Source: Alphaproteobacteria bacterium (lineage in GTDB: Bacteria > Pseudomonadota > Alphaproteobacteria > Rhizobiales > GCA-2746425). Taken from it: a stretch of 64,000 bases of DNA. Position 1 is the stretch's first letter. Every line of letters begins with the position of its first letter. The DNA is taken from assembly GCA_024743215.1 (NCBI GenBank), contig JANSWZ010000008.1:156003-220002 (forward strand), given 5' to 3'. The position numbers were made by a program, and so were the translations under genes. Positions 1-8,020 of this stretch are shown one piece after another. The notes beneath the pieces were generated by a model, which was given only the letters and a program-made list of their open reading frames with translations, was not told where the DNA came from and did not search any database.

Positions 1-1
1 C

Positions 2-274
2 GCGGGTGTAAAAGACAAGCTGCAGGCTGTTACATTTGACTCTCCCCAATTGCTTTCACGTGAAGGCAACAGCCTGTTCTCTGGTGAAGGTGCAAATCCC
101 GTTCAGGCAGCATTCACCCAGGGCGCGCTTGAAGGTTCAAACATCAAGGGCGTGATCGAAATCACCGAGATGATTCAAGTCAGCCGCGCCTACCAGTCAC
201 TCGCCAACATGTTGAAACGGATTGATGACCTGCGTCAGGGCGCAGTTCAAAAGCTGGGCAGCGTTCAAGCATAA
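2..274 (+). CDS. flgF: Flagellar basal-body rod protein FlgF, C-terminal part (5' end outside window)
   Basis: The reading frame is open from the window edge and ends in TAA, leaving about 90 C-terminal residues of a proximal rod protein. The ending is typical of axial flagellar proteins: a Gly-Ala-rich stretch, then the conserved C-terminal helix with SRAYQSLANMLKRIDDL, which packs with the N-terminal helix in the rod. FlgF sits in the periplasmic rod under the hook. It is followed after 43 bases by flgG, the normal FlgF-FlgG order of Caulobacter-like flagellar operons. The N-terminal half lies upstream of the window, so completeness cannot be judged. FlgF rather than FlgG is chosen because a complete FlgG follows. 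Confidence 0.9.
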   Translation, partial: AGVKDKLQAVTFDSPQLLSREGNSLFSGEGANPVQAAFTQGALEGSNIKGVIEITEMIQVSRAYQSLANMLKRIDDLRQGAVQKLGSVQA

Positions 275-317
275 AATGACCACCTCAGGCACAAACGGTA
301 CGGTTTAGGAAAGAGTT

Positions 318-1103
318 ATGAAAGCCCTCAGCATCGCAGCCACAGGAATGTTGGCCCAGGAATTGAACGTAGAAGTCATTTCCAACAACATTGCCAACAT
401 GCGCACGACCGGCTTCAAACGCAGCCGAGCCGAATTTCAGGACTTGCTTTACCAGAACCTGCGTCGCCCTGGCTCAAGCACATCAGATGCCGGAACCATG
501 GTTCCGGCAGGTGTGGAAATCGGGTCTGGTGTCAAAACCACAGCCACACCACGGATCATGTCTCAAGGCAGCGTGCAGGCAACAGAACGCGAATTGGATG
601 TTGCCATTCGTGGCGAGGGTTTCTTTACAATCACACTTCCGGACGGCCGAACAGCCTACACGCGAGACGGCTCTTTTGAGCGAGATGCGACAGGCACTAT
701 TGTCAATGCCAATGGCTACACGGTGGGAAGCGGCATCGTCATTCCCGAAAACTCGCGCGGAGTAACGGTTAGCTCCCAAGGTGAAGTACAGGCATTTTTA
801 GACAATGACGTGTCAGCGACAACGCTGGGTACAATTCAGCTAGTCAATTTCACCAATAAAGTCGGCTTGGAAGCCATCGGCGATAATCTGTATCTGGAAA
901 CTGATGCCAGCGGAACGGCTCAACTTGGAAATCCGGAAGATCCCGGATATGGCAATTTGATTCAGGCTCATCTGGAAATGGCAAATGTGAACGCCGTAAC
1001 CCAGATATCGGACCTCATTGCCGCTCAGCGTGCCTATGAAATGAATTCACGGGTCATCAAAGCCGCTGATGAAATGCTCTCTTCCACCGCAAACTTGCGC
1101 TAG
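318..1103 (+). CDS. flgG: Flagellar distal rod protein FlgG
   Basis: FlgG polymerises into the distal rod that crosses the periplasm through the P and L rings. The 261-residue length matches the family. The N-terminus MKALSIAATGMLAQELN and the following NNIANMRTTGFKRSRAEFQDL are the classic flagellar rod signature. The C-terminus carries the matching axial helix (AQRAYEMNSRVIKAADEML). The family's GSGV and DGRTAYTRDGSF segments are present. A purine-rich AAAGAG lies just before the ATG. flgA starts 7 bases after the stop, so flgF-flgG-flgA-flgH is one transcription unit. Nothing is missing. Confidence 0.97.
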   Translation: MKALSIAATGMLAQELNVEVISNNIANMRTTGFKRSRAEFQDLLYQNLRRPGSSTSDAGTMVPAGVEIGSGVKTTATPRIMSQGSVQATERELDVAIRGEGFFTITLPDGRTAYTRDGSFERDATGTIVNANGYTVGSGIVIPENSRGVTVSSQGEVQAFLDNDVSATTLGTIQLVNFTNKVGLEAIGDNLYLETDASGTAQLGNPEDPGYGNLIQAHLEMANVNAVTQISDLIAAQRAYEMNSRVIKAADEMLSSTANLR

Positions 1104-1110
1104 GTTCGAC

Positions 1111-2121
1111 ATGAAAATTATCTATTGTCTCCTCAGTCTCCTTGCCGCCACCCTCGCCTCGCTGGTGTCAATCAGTGTCGTGCGTGCAGAAAGCATCGCC
1201 GTTCTGAAGCCCGTAGTAACAGTTGCCTCAGAAATCGTGACACTGGGCGATCTGTTTCACGATGCTGGTCTGCATTCTGAAACCGCCGTCTTTCGGGCGC
1301 CAGATCTTGGCGAAAGCGGAACGGTGGATACACACACAGTTACGATGGCGGCTGCCCGCGCTGGCCTGTCTGATGTGGATGTTGCAGGTATTCAGGAAGT
1401 TGAGGTTCGGCGCGAAGCGCGCATGATCACGTCACAGGATATCAGCGCAATCCTCCAGCAGGAAATTGCAAGGCGGCTCAACATCGCAAACTGGGAAGAC
1501 ATTTCCATGCGGTTTTCAGACGCAATCTGGTCCATCCCGGCCGATGCGCTATCGGTAGAACCTGTCAGCATTGTATCTCTCAATCTGAGCAGCCCGTTGA
1601 CCAGCCAGAATGGCCTCAGCCGGTTTGAAGTGCTCCTGAGCATCGACCAGGGCAACCGCCAGCAGAAACACCGGCTGCGCGGAACTGCATTGCCGATGAG
1701 TGAAGTCACAGTTCTCACCCGTCCCATTGCCCGTGGTGAAGTCATTCGCCGCGGTGATCTGGAAACCCAACGCGTGCCGCAATCTCGCGCCCAGCGCATG
1801 GAGCCCGCTTTCCCTGTCAATCTGATCGGCTTTGAAGCACGCCGGGCAATGCGCCCAGGCGTACCGATTTCTGCAAATGATGTACAACCTCCAACCCTGA
1901 TAGCCCGCAATGACCGGGTCGTCATTGAATTGCGCACTGGACGTCTTTCGATCTCTGCCGATGGCCGGGCGATGGAAGCCGGTGCCGAAGGAGACACAAT
2001 CAGCGTAATCAATTCCCATTCCAAACGTGTAATAGACGCCAAGGTGATTGGCCGTGGCCGCGTTGAACTGCAAATGCGCAAAACAACAAATCTCGCAATT
2101 CTGAGAGAGGACGCCCAATGA
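1111..2121 (+). CDS. flgA: Flagellar P-ring assembly chaperone FlgA
   Basis: FlgA is a periplasmic chaperone needed for assembly of the FlgI P ring. The protein (336 residues from the ATG at 1111) begins with a clear Sec signal peptide, hydrophobic from about residue 5 to 24 and ending VVRAES. Its C-terminal half holds the SAF domain, with RPIARGEVIRRGDLE at roughly residues 200-215 and an RAMRPGVPI motif. An upstream in-frame ATG at 1069 lies inside flgG and is not preferred; the start at 1111 places the signal peptide correctly. The last bases overlap the start of flgH (ATGA), suggesting translational coupling. Confidence 0.93.
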   Translation: MKIIYCLLSLLAATLASLVSISVVRAESIAVLKPVVTVASEIVTLGDLFHDAGLHSETAVFRAPDLGESGTVDTHTVTMAAARAGLSDVDVAGIQEVEVRREARMITSQDISAILQQEIARRLNIANWEDISMRFSDAIWSIPADALSVEPVSIVSLNLSSPLTSQNGLSRFEVLLSIDQGNRQQKHRLRGTALPMSEVTVLTRPIARGEVIRRGDLETQRVPQSRAQRMEPAFPVNLIGFEARRAMRPGVPISANDVQPPTLIARNDRVVIELRTGRLSISADGRAMEAGAEGDTISVINSHSKRVIDAKVIGRGRVELQMRKTTNLAILREDAQ

Positions 2122-2861
2122 CCCATATTTTCCGAAACCTGGCGGCCCTCGCCCTCGTCTCCACTGCCCTTGCGGCCTGCGGCACCGCAGACAAACTGGC
2201 CCAGATAGGTCAGGAACCGCCACTGTCAGCCATTCAGGATCCGACAACGCAGATCGGTTATCAACCGGTTCAAATGCCGATGCCAACACCGACATTGGCG
2301 CAATACAGCCCCAATTCATTGTGGCAGTCTGGGCGCAGAACCTTCTTTGATGATCAGCGCGCCGGACAGATTGGTGACCTGGTTACGGTCCTGGTCAGCA
2401 TTACAGACACGGCCGCCATAGCAAACAGTACTGAACGCGCTCGCAATGGCAGCCAGTCAATGGGCGCCTCCGGCGCTGTAGGGAGTCTGTTGAATAAAGT
2501 ATTGCCGAGTGGCTCGGAAGCTTCAGCAGCCATTGATCTGTCCGGTACAGGAAGCTCCAGTGGCAGCGGTACGGTAAATCGGTCTGAAACCCTGAGTACA
2601 CGCGTTTCAGCGGTTGTAACCCAGGTACTACCAAACGGAAATCTGGTGATTGAGGGAAGACAGGAAGTTCGCGTCAATTTCGAAGTTCGTGAGCTTATTG
2701 TTGCCGGTGTCGTAAGGCCTCAGGATATTGCAGCGAACAACACCATACCATCAGAGAAAATCGCCGAAGCGCGCATTTCATATGGTGGCCGCGGTCAAAT
2801 TACAGATGTTCAGCAGCCTCGCTACGGCCAGCAAGTGCTGGACATCGTTCTTCCATTCTAA
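2118..2861 (+). CDS. flgH: Flagellar L-ring lipoprotein FlgH
   Basis: FlgH forms the L ring, the outer-membrane bushing of the flagellum. The 247-residue protein starts with a lipoprotein signal ending in a lipobox (LAAC, Cys at about residue 20). It contains the diagnostic FlgH segments: SLWQSGRRTFFDDQRA, the GDLVTVLVSITDTA strand, TLSTRVSAVVTQVLPNGNL, IEGRQEVRVNFE and the terminal ARISYGGRGQI. The start codon overlaps the flgA stop. A strong hairpin follows the gene, so the flgF-flgH unit ends here. Confidence 0.96.
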   Translation: MTHIFRNLAALALVSTALAACGTADKLAQIGQEPPLSAIQDPTTQIGYQPVQMPMPTPTLAQYSPNSLWQSGRRTFFDDQRAGQIGDLVTVLVSITDTAAIANSTERARNGSQSMGASGAVGSLLNKVLPSGSEASAAIDLSGTGSSSGSGTVNRSETLSTRVSAVVTQVLPNGNLVIEGRQEVRVNFEVRELIVAGVVRPQDIAANNTIPSEKIAEARISYGGRGQITDVQQPRYGQQVLDIVLPF

Positions 2862-2862
2862 C

Positions 2863-2895
2863 AAAAAAAGGGCGCTCTCACATCGGAGAGCGCCC
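2863..2895. terminator. Bidirectional rho-independent terminator between flgH and dksA
   Basis: A perfect 10-bp GC-rich stem (2870-2879 with 2886-2895) and a 6-base loop lie between two convergent genes. The run of seven A on the plus strand just before the stem (2863-2869) is a T tract for the minus strand. The site is therefore best built for stopping dksA transcription, and it also follows flgH by only 8 bases. Confidence 0.85.
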
Positions 2896-2925
2896 ATTTA
2901 TAAAGACTTTGAAAAAACAAACTTT

Positions 2926-3342
2926 TTAATCGTCGCGATAAACGCGTTCCCGACGCTCGTGGCGTTCCTGTGCCTCAACGGACATGGTTGCAATGGGACG
3001 GGCATCCAATCGTTTTAGAGAAATCCGTTCGCCGGTTTCTTCGCAAAATCCATAACTGCCGTCTTCGATACGCGCGAGAGCAGAATCAATTTTGGAAATC
3101 AGTTTTCGTTGGCGATCACGTGCACGAAGTTCAACGGCACGATCAGTTTCCGAAGAGGCACGATCTGCCAAATCGGGATGGTTTGAATTTTCCTGCTGGA
3201 GGGTATCCAGCGTTAACTGGCTTTCGCGAAGAATATCTTCCTTCCAGCCATTTAGCCTACGTTTGAAATACGCCTTTTGGCGATCATTCATGAAGGGTTC
3301 GTCCTCAGACGGACGATAATCAATATCAGCAACTGCAGACAT
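2926..3342 (-). CDS. dksA: RNA polymerase-binding transcription factor DksA, alphaproteobacterial type
   Basis: DksA enters the secondary channel of RNA polymerase and acts with ppGpp. The 138-residue protein starts at the ATG at 3342 (MSAVADIDYRP), with AAGG upstream; an earlier in-frame ATG is less likely. The coiled-coil carries DLADRASSETDRAVELRARDRQ, including the DxxDxA-like tip sequence. The C-terminal zinc-finger region keeps only one of the four canonical cysteines (FCEETGERIS, then IATMSVEAQE). This is a known feature of many alphaproteobacterial DksA proteins rather than damage. It sits between flgH and fliX, as in related genomes, with no obvious flagellar role. Confidence 0.93.
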   Translation of the reverse strand: MSAVADIDYRPSEDEPFMNDRQKAYFKRRLNGWKEDILRESQLTLDTLQQENSNHPDLADRASSETDRAVELRARDRQRKLISKIDSALARIEDGSYGFCEETGERISLKRLDARPIATMSVEAQERHERRERVYRDD

Positions 3343-3499
3343 TCGCTCGACCTTAATTCTAGCCCCGATTGGGCGGACTATACCTATAGGTCTTTTCGGA
3401 GACAACAGGATTGACGATTACATTAACTTTAAGTTTTCATTTTCCTTAAGCCACTGTTCATAAACAGCTATTTTTGACAAAATTCAGAAAAAACACAAC

Positions 3500-3907
3500 T
3501 TAAAGTCCTCGCTTTGCCAGCTCTACACGCACGCGCAGATCGATTTCACGCAGAATCGGATCAAGGAGATCATCCCCGGTCATTTGCAAGTCAGGCAGTC
3601 GCCCTTTCAGCTCCACCAGGCGCTCTGCAATGTCATCCCCTCCCAAAAGCGCAGCCTGCAGCCGTGACAAATCCTTCAGCAGGGAATGCCCCTTTGCTGT
3701 TGCCCGACGCTCCACTGTTTCTATGTCGGATGATTGAAGCGAGAGCAAAGCTCCCAGCGAGACGCTCTGTTGCGCAACCGTGCCACCAACATCTTTGGCT
3801 GAACTGGCATCACTTGAGTCATCAATCGAGAAGGACAAGCCGCTGCTTTTGGTTTTGGCGCGCATCGGGGCGGAACCGGGTATGAGCCCATAGGCGTCAA
3901 TACGCAT
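3500..3907 (-). CDS. fliX: Flagellar assembly regulator FliX
   Basis: FliX is an alphaproteobacterial trans-acting factor. In Caulobacter it couples assembly of early flagellar structures to the activity of the sigma-54 activator FlbD. The 135-residue product starts MRIDAYG and ends with the family hallmark DPILREIDLRVRVELAKRGL. The middle is low complexity and then a helical region. The ATG at 3907 has AGGA in front; a GTG three bases upstream is also possible. It is divergent from flgI, and the 85-bp gap between them holds a CtrA box, as in Caulobacter. Confidence 0.85.
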   Translation of the reverse strand: MRIDAYGLIPGSAPMRAKTKSSGLSFSIDDSSDASSAKDVGGTVAQQSVSLGALLSLQSSDIETVERRATAKGHSLLKDLSRLQAALLGGDDIAERLVELKGRLPDLQMTGDDLLDPILREIDLRVRVELAKRGL

Positions 3908-3955
3908 CACAAATCCTCATGTTAGCAAGTTGTTAAGTATTTTTAACGATTATCC

Positions 3956-3970
3956 TTAACCAAGAGTTAA
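3956..3970. promoter_or_regulatory. Candidate CtrA box in the fliX-flgI divergent promoter region
   Basis: The sequence reads TTAA, seven bases (CCAAGAG), TTAA. This matches the CtrA consensus TTAA-N7-TTAA and includes the frequent TTAACC start. It lies 23 bases before flgI and 49 bases before fliX on the other strand. In Caulobacter the early flagellar genes at the equivalent place are CtrA-controlled. The match is exact, but one 8-base-defined site in AT-rich DNA could arise by chance. Confidence 0.6.
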
Positions 3971-3992
3971 AGTTATTCAACGGATCGCATTT

Positions 3993-5168
3993 ATGGCGCA
4001 AAACTGGAAAATGAGGCACCGATATTGCTCTCAAGCTATGCCGTCGCCCGGACAGTGGCTGCGCATAGTCCTGTCCGTTGCGATGATTAGCATTGGGATG
4101 ACCCTTTTATTAGGGCCAGCGAGCGCTGTCTCGCGGATCAAGGACATCGCCGATTTCGAAGGCGTTCGCGAAAATCAGATGATTGGATACGGTCTGGTTG
4201 TTGGTCTGAACGGGACCGGTGATTCATTAAACAACTCTCCTTTCACACGTCAGAGCCTTCAATCCATGCTGGAACGTATGGGCGTCAATACTGTCGCAGA
4301 GGAACTTAGGACAGCAAACGTCGCAGCCGTAATGGTGACAGCAAACCTGCCTGCTTTTGCAACGCCGGGAACGCGCATTGATGTGAATGTCAGCGCACTT
4401 GGTGATTCAGCAAGCCTGCAGGGCGGAACACTTCTCGTTACGCCAATGATGGGTGCAGACGGACAGACTTATGCAATTGCCCAAGGGTCTTTGGCCATTG
4501 GCGGTTTCTCTGTTCAAGGTGATGCAGCCTCTTTGACACGCGGCGTACCAACATCAGCACGCATTTCAAACGGAGCACTGGTGGAGCGTGAAGTCGGCTT
4601 TGAACTGGCAACACTTGAGAAGCTGCGCATTGCCCTCAGAAACCCGGATTTTACCACTGCGCGACGTGTCGCTCTGGCCATCAATGATCTCATGGGGCAG
4701 CCAATTGCTGAACCCAAAGATCCGGGAACCGTTCAGTTGTATCTGCCCAAATCATTCAATGGCAATATTGTGGACCTGATTACCGACATTGAACAATTGC
4801 TCATTGAACCGGACTTGCCTGCCAAGGTTGTCATTGATGAAGACACCGGTGTCATTGTCATGGGACGTGAGGTGCAAATTTCAACGGTCGCTGTAGCCCA
4901 GGGAAACCTGACAGTCATGGTCAGCGAATTTGCTGACGTATCACAACCCGCGCCCTTCAGTGACGGTGAAACCACTGTCATTCCGAACACAGAAATTACT
5001 GCTGGCGAGGAAATAGAAACCCAATTGGCGGTGATCAGCTCCGGCGTTTCCCTTCAGGAACTGGTGGATGGTCTGAACATGCTGGGGATCGGTCCAAGAG
5101 ACATGATCTCAATATTGCAGGCTATCAAAGCAGCCGGTGCCCTACAGGCAGAAATCGAGGTCATGTGA
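3993..5168 (+). CDS. flgI: Flagellar P-ring protein FlgI
   Basis: FlgI forms the periplasmic P ring around the rod, at the peptidoglycan. The product is 391 residues, with a long N-terminal region and a signal peptide ending near GPASAVSRIKDIADFEG. Family hallmarks are RENQMIGYGLVVGLNGTGDS, TRQSLQSMLERMGV, NVAAVMVTANLPAFA and the C-terminal VSLQELVDGLNMLGI and LQAIKAAGALQAEIEV. Several in-frame ATGs lie in the first 20 codons, so the exact start is uncertain. It leads a three-gene unit with overlapping ends, and its assembly depends on FlgA encoded upstream. Confidence 0.95.
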   Translation: MAQNWKMRHRYCSQAMPSPGQWLRIVLSVAMISIGMTLLLGPASAVSRIKDIADFEGVRENQMIGYGLVVGLNGTGDSLNNSPFTRQSLQSMLERMGVNTVAEELRTANVAAVMVTANLPAFATPGTRIDVNVSALGDSASLQGGTLLVTPMMGADGQTYAIAQGSLAIGGFSVQGDAASLTRGVPTSARISNGALVEREVGFELATLEKLRIALRNPDFTTARRVALAINDLMGQPIAEPKDPGTVQLYLPKSFNGNIVDLITDIEQLLIEPDLPAKVVIDEDTGVIVMGREVQISTVAVAQGNLTVMVSEFADVSQPAPFSDGETTVIPNTEITAGEEIETQLAVISSGVSLQELVDGLNMLGIGPRDMISILQAIKAAGALQAEIEVM

Positions 5169-5464
5169 TGGACAGTGTTTCTCCAACAGCCAGCCAACAG
5201 CCGCGCATTCAAACCCTTCCAGCGCCCAACAACCCGATGCGGGAAAAGGCAGAAGAGTTTGAGGCAGTCTTTTTGAATGTCATGCTGGCTTCAGCCTTTG
5301 AAGGACTGGGCGAAGATGATGAATTCTCAAGTCAGGCATCGGATACCTGGCGCAGCATGCAAGTGGAACAATTTGCCAAGGCGATTTCGGAGAGCGGCGG
5401 TATAGGCATCGCCGACCAGATTTACGCTGAACTACTGCAAATTCAGGAGCAGGCCAAGCAATGA
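5168..5464 (+). CDS. flgJ: Rod-binding protein, FlgJ N-terminal domain type (CheL-like)
   Basis: This is a 98-residue single-domain protein of the rod-binding family (the N-terminal domain of enteric FlgJ; CheL of Caulobacter). The diagnostic region is AEEFEAVFLNVMLASAFEGLG, followed by QVEQFAKAISESGGIGIADQIY. Enteric FlgJ also has a muramidase domain to open the wall for the rod. That part is absent here, as is usual in alphaproteobacteria. The ATG overlaps the flgI stop by one base (TGATG); a GTG one codon earlier also exists. Confidence 0.85.
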   Translation: MDSVSPTASQQPRIQTLPAPNNPMREKAEEFEAVFLNVMLASAFEGLGEDDEFSSQASDTWRSMQVEQFAKAISESGGIGIADQIYAELLQIQEQAKQ

Positions 5465-5859
5465 CAACACCCAACAATAGCGACATGAAACCGTTGATCA
5501 GCAAGCTAAGCGCAGTGCTGGATCAGGAAACCCAATTGGTAAATTCTGGAGACTTTGACGCCTCATTTGCCCTGCAGGCGGAGAAAAACGAGTTGATTGC
5601 GGATTTCCAGTCTCGTGTCAGCCAGTTGGACAAAAGCGCAAAATCCGGGCTGGCGGATGCATTTGAAGATCTGAATCGCCTGCTGAGCGCCAACATGTCA
5701 GCACTTGCAATGGCACGTGATATCAGCACCGGCATCATTAAACGCGTTGCAGATGTCGTAAACGGTCCACGCGCCACAAATTCATATGGTGCAAACGCCA
5801 AGAAGCCAACAGGGCCATTGCCGGCCAGGCGCGGCATCGCGGTCGACAAAGGCTTCTAA
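5461..5859 (+). CDS. FlgN/FlbY-like flagellar protein, small helical
   Basis: This is a 132-residue, mostly helical protein whose start overlaps the preceding stop (ATGA). It contains a heptad-rich stretch (DFQSRVSQLDKSAKSGLADAFEDL) typical of small flagellar export chaperones of the FlgN type. In Caulobacter the third gene after flgI and cheL is flbY, so position agrees with this. Sequence similarity is too weak to prove it by eye. FlgN proteins escort the hook-filament junction proteins FlgK and FlgL to the export gate. Confidence 0.55.
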   Translation: MTTPNNSDMKPLISKLSAVLDQETQLVNSGDFDASFALQAEKNELIADFQSRVSQLDKSAKSGLADAFEDLNRLLSANMSALAMARDISTGIIKRVADVVNGPRATNSYGANAKKPTGPLPARRGIAVDKGF

Positions 5860-6033
5860 GCTCTGCATCCAAGCCAAACATCCCGATTTCTTTAGTGATG
5901 CTTTCAAAAACCATTAAGGTTTTAAGAACATTCACGACTAAATCCTAAAACTCCTTGTGTAGGTTCGACTGTGGCGGAGTGTCAGAAGCGCTCCCGTGCC
6001 ATTGGAAGAAACCAACCCATGGAGGGTCCGATC

Positions 6034-6477
6034 ATGGACATCTCATCAAGCATATCTGGCGCACCACCTCCCCTTGCGGTGGCGACGCCCACAAAGGCGC
6101 CCGCACGTGAAAGCGTGCCCCCGATCGAAACAGAGGTTTCAAGACCCAAGAGTGTTCCAGCTGAAACAGCCGCAGACAAAGCAAGCGAACGCAGGGACGA
6201 AAAATCTGAGGCGAAAGCCGACCAAGATTCAATCGGTCAGGACCAAAGTTTCAATTCCGAATCAAACAGGCCGCAAATCGATCGCTTGTTTGAAGTAGAA
6301 CCGGAGACGGAGACACTGGTCTATAAGGCCGTGGATCCCGATGATGGAGATGTCGTACGTCAGGTGCCGGAGGACATCATCCTCAAACTCCGCGCAGCCT
6401 ATAACGACACTCAGCCGTCGCCGGAGCCAGTAGATACCGCAGCCCAATTGTCCGCGCCGTTTGATCGCATAGCATAA
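6034..6477 (+). CDS. FlaG-like flagellar protein with disordered N-terminus
   Basis: The 147-residue product starts at the ATG at 6034, preceded by a strong GGAGGG. The first 90 residues are Pro/Ser/Glu/Lys-rich and probably disordered. The remainder has the FlaG-like pattern: LVYKAVDPDDGDVVRQVPEDIILKL, comparable with the 'vvD..TGeviRQIP.eeiL.l' signature of FlaG, which influences filament length in some bacteria. It lies alone downstream of the flgI unit and convergent with the amidase gene. The FlaG assignment rests on that one motif. Confidence 0.6.
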   Translation: MDISSSISGAPPPLAVATPTKAPARESVPPIETEVSRPKSVPAETAADKASERRDEKSEAKADQDSIGQDQSFNSESNRPQIDRLFEVEPETETLVYKAVDPDDGDVVRQVPEDIILKLRAAYNDTQPSPEPVDTAAQLSAPFDRIA

Positions 6478-6491
6478 CTCAAATGCTCAAA

Positions 6492-6527
6492 GCTCTGGCA
6501 GGCGCTCTAGGACGGCGCCTGCAGAGC
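6492..6527. terminator. Strong hairpin between convergent FlaG-like and amidase genes
   Basis: The arms 6492-6505 and 6515-6527 pair over 13 bp with one bulged base. The stop codon of the amidase gene lies inside the hairpin. There is no clear T tract on either strand, so rho-independent termination is uncertain. It may protect 3' ends of both convergent transcripts. Confidence 0.5.
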
Positions 6528-7277
6528 CATGAGCAGTTCGTGCAATGTTGCAATTGTGGACTGATCAGCAATTCCATCAACCAATTCGGGCCGAAAGTGA
6601 CGCTGAAATGCGCGAACGACTGCGCATGTCAATTCGCAAAAGTGCCCACTTTGCGGACAGCCATATCCGTAGAGTTGAAACATGGCCTGCAAAGCAGCAA
6701 CTGGCTCACCCGCATCTCCCAGTTGAAAAAAGCGTCCATCGCCCAGAGATTTGGGCGCTGAGTAGTGGCCGATTCCATTCTCGGCAAAATACGACCATGG
6801 AAACAGTTCGCCCGGATCCTCCTTGCGATCAGGAGCAATGTCTGAATGCGCAAGCACATGTTCGGCGCGTATGTTGTGCCGACGGATAATTTCCTGACAA
6901 AGATCCTTTACCGCCTCAACCTGAATATCCGGAAAGGCGTGATAACCATAATTGTGACCAGGATTGGCAATTTCGATACCAATCGAACACGAGTTGATAT
7001 CAGTGATCCCCTGCCAGCTTGACACCCCGGCATGCCACGCACGATCCCCTTCCGAAACCAGTTGAAGGATCTGACCATCCTGATGAACGTAATAGTGACA
7101 GGAAACCTGGGACGCAGGGTTTCGTAACCATGACAGCGCCTGATCATCATCCGGCATACCTGTATAATGCAAAATCAACAAATGGGCTTGCTGACCATCG
7201 GGCCTTGGGCCAAAATTCGGCGAAGGAGCAAGCGTTGCAGATGCATATTCGGGTGCGGAAAGCATCTGATCGGTCAT
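6507..7277 (-). CDS. N-acetylmuramoyl-L-alanine amidase (Amidase_2) with peptidoglycan-binding domain
   Basis: This zinc amidase cuts the bond between MurNAc and L-Ala of the stem peptide. The 256-residue protein has an Amidase_2 domain at about residues 25-165: LLILHYTGM with the first His ligand, SCHYYVHQDG, the RAWHAG segment, NSCSIGIEIANPG, and HVLAHSDIAPDRKEDPGELFPW with the last His and Asp ligands. A C-terminal PG-binding helix bundle follows (GEPVAALQAMFQLYGYG). No signal peptide is seen, so it is probably cytoplasmic and recycles anhydro-muropeptides like AmpD/AmiD relatives. Its start overlaps the stop of the DnaJ-like gene upstream by 4 bases. Confidence 0.88.
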   Translation of the reverse strand: MTDQMLSAPEYASATLAPSPNFGPRPDGQQAHLLILHYTGMPDDDQALSWLRNPASQVSCHYYVHQDGQILQLVSEGDRAWHAGVSSWQGITDINSCSIGIEIANPGHNYGYHAFPDIQVEAVKDLCQEIIRRHNIRAEHVLAHSDIAPDRKEDPGELFPWSYFAENGIGHYSAPKSLGDGRFFQLGDAGEPVAALQAMFQLYGYGCPQSGHFCELTCAVVRAFQRHFRPELVDGIADQSTIATLHELLMALQAPS

Positions 7278-7975
7278 GAGCGTTTCATCCGCTCAATCTG
7301 CTCCCACGCCAGATTGATAGCTGCCATTCTGTCATTTGCGATTGCAATGAATTCCGGCGGCACACCTCTGGCAATCATCCTGTCCGGATGGCATTCTGAG
7401 ACCTTGGTGCGATAGGCTTTTTTGATATCCTGAAGGTCCATATCTGGCGAAACACCAAGCACCTGGTACGGATCTGCTTTTCCCAAATCAACATGGCGCA
7501 GTTCAATAGCTTCATAGGCAGAACTGTCAAAACCGAATATTTCGGCAACATGCTGCAAAAATGCACGCTCTCCCTCATGCAACACACCATCGGCCTTGGC
7601 GATGTGGAACAGGCCATCCATAATATCTTCAAGAGTTTGCAGATCTTCATCATACAGGCGGGCGATGCGTGCAGCATACGCTTCAAAGCCAGCGGTATCT
7701 TGTTTAGCAAGATCAAACAGCCGTGCAACATTCGTTCGCTCGGCCTGAGGAATCTCAAACAGATCGCGAAACGCATGAATTTCATCCAGTGTCACGATGC
7801 CATCTGCTTTGGCCATCTTGGCCGACAAAGCAATCATGGCAATAGAAAATGCAGCCTGACGCCGAGCCTTGGGATCAGTCAGCCCTGAAATGGCTTTGGT
7901 AATGCGGTCAAAAAAAGCACCGCCGGCATCGACGCTGCTTTCCAGCCACTCTTGCAGTGTTTGAAAAATACCCAT
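7274..7975 (-). CDS. TerB-DnaJ (DjlA-like) co-chaperone
   Basis: The roughly 233-residue protein joins an N-terminal TerB-like helical domain (about residues 40-150, with AKMAKADGIVTLDEI and HIAKADGVLHEGERAF repeats typical of TerB metal-binding folds) to a C-terminal J domain. The J domain holds YQVLGVSPDMDLQDIKKAYR and an intact HPD motif (ECHPDRM), so it can stimulate DnaK. Unlike E. coli DjlA it has no N-terminal membrane segment. The ATG at 7975 is chosen, with a GTG at 7981 as alternative. It overlaps the amidase gene, a common pairing in alphaproteobacteria. Confidence 0.87.
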   Translation of the reverse strand: MGIFQTLQEWLESSVDAGGAFFDRITKAISGLTDPKARRQAAFSIAMIALSAKMAKADGIVTLDEIHAFRDLFEIPQAERTNVARLFDLAKQDTAGFEAYAARIARLYDEDLQTLEDIMDGLFHIAKADGVLHEGERAFLQHVAEIFGFDSSAYEAIELRHVDLGKADPYQVLGVSPDMDLQDIKKAYRTKVSECHPDRMIARGVPPEFIAIANDRMAAINLAWEQIERMKRS

Positions 7976-8020
7976 ACCCACCGTTTAAAGTATTTTTTCC
8001 AAAACGAAAACGACCATCCT

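Noticed and set aside
1549..2319. 256-codon frame on the minus strand across flgA and flgH
   Set aside because: It overlaps two well-supported flagellar genes, has no family features and is Arg/Cys-rich as antisense frames often are.
3934..3947. Second TTAA pair upstream of flgI considered as a CtrA box
   Set aside because: The spacing is six bases instead of seven, so it does not match the consensus.
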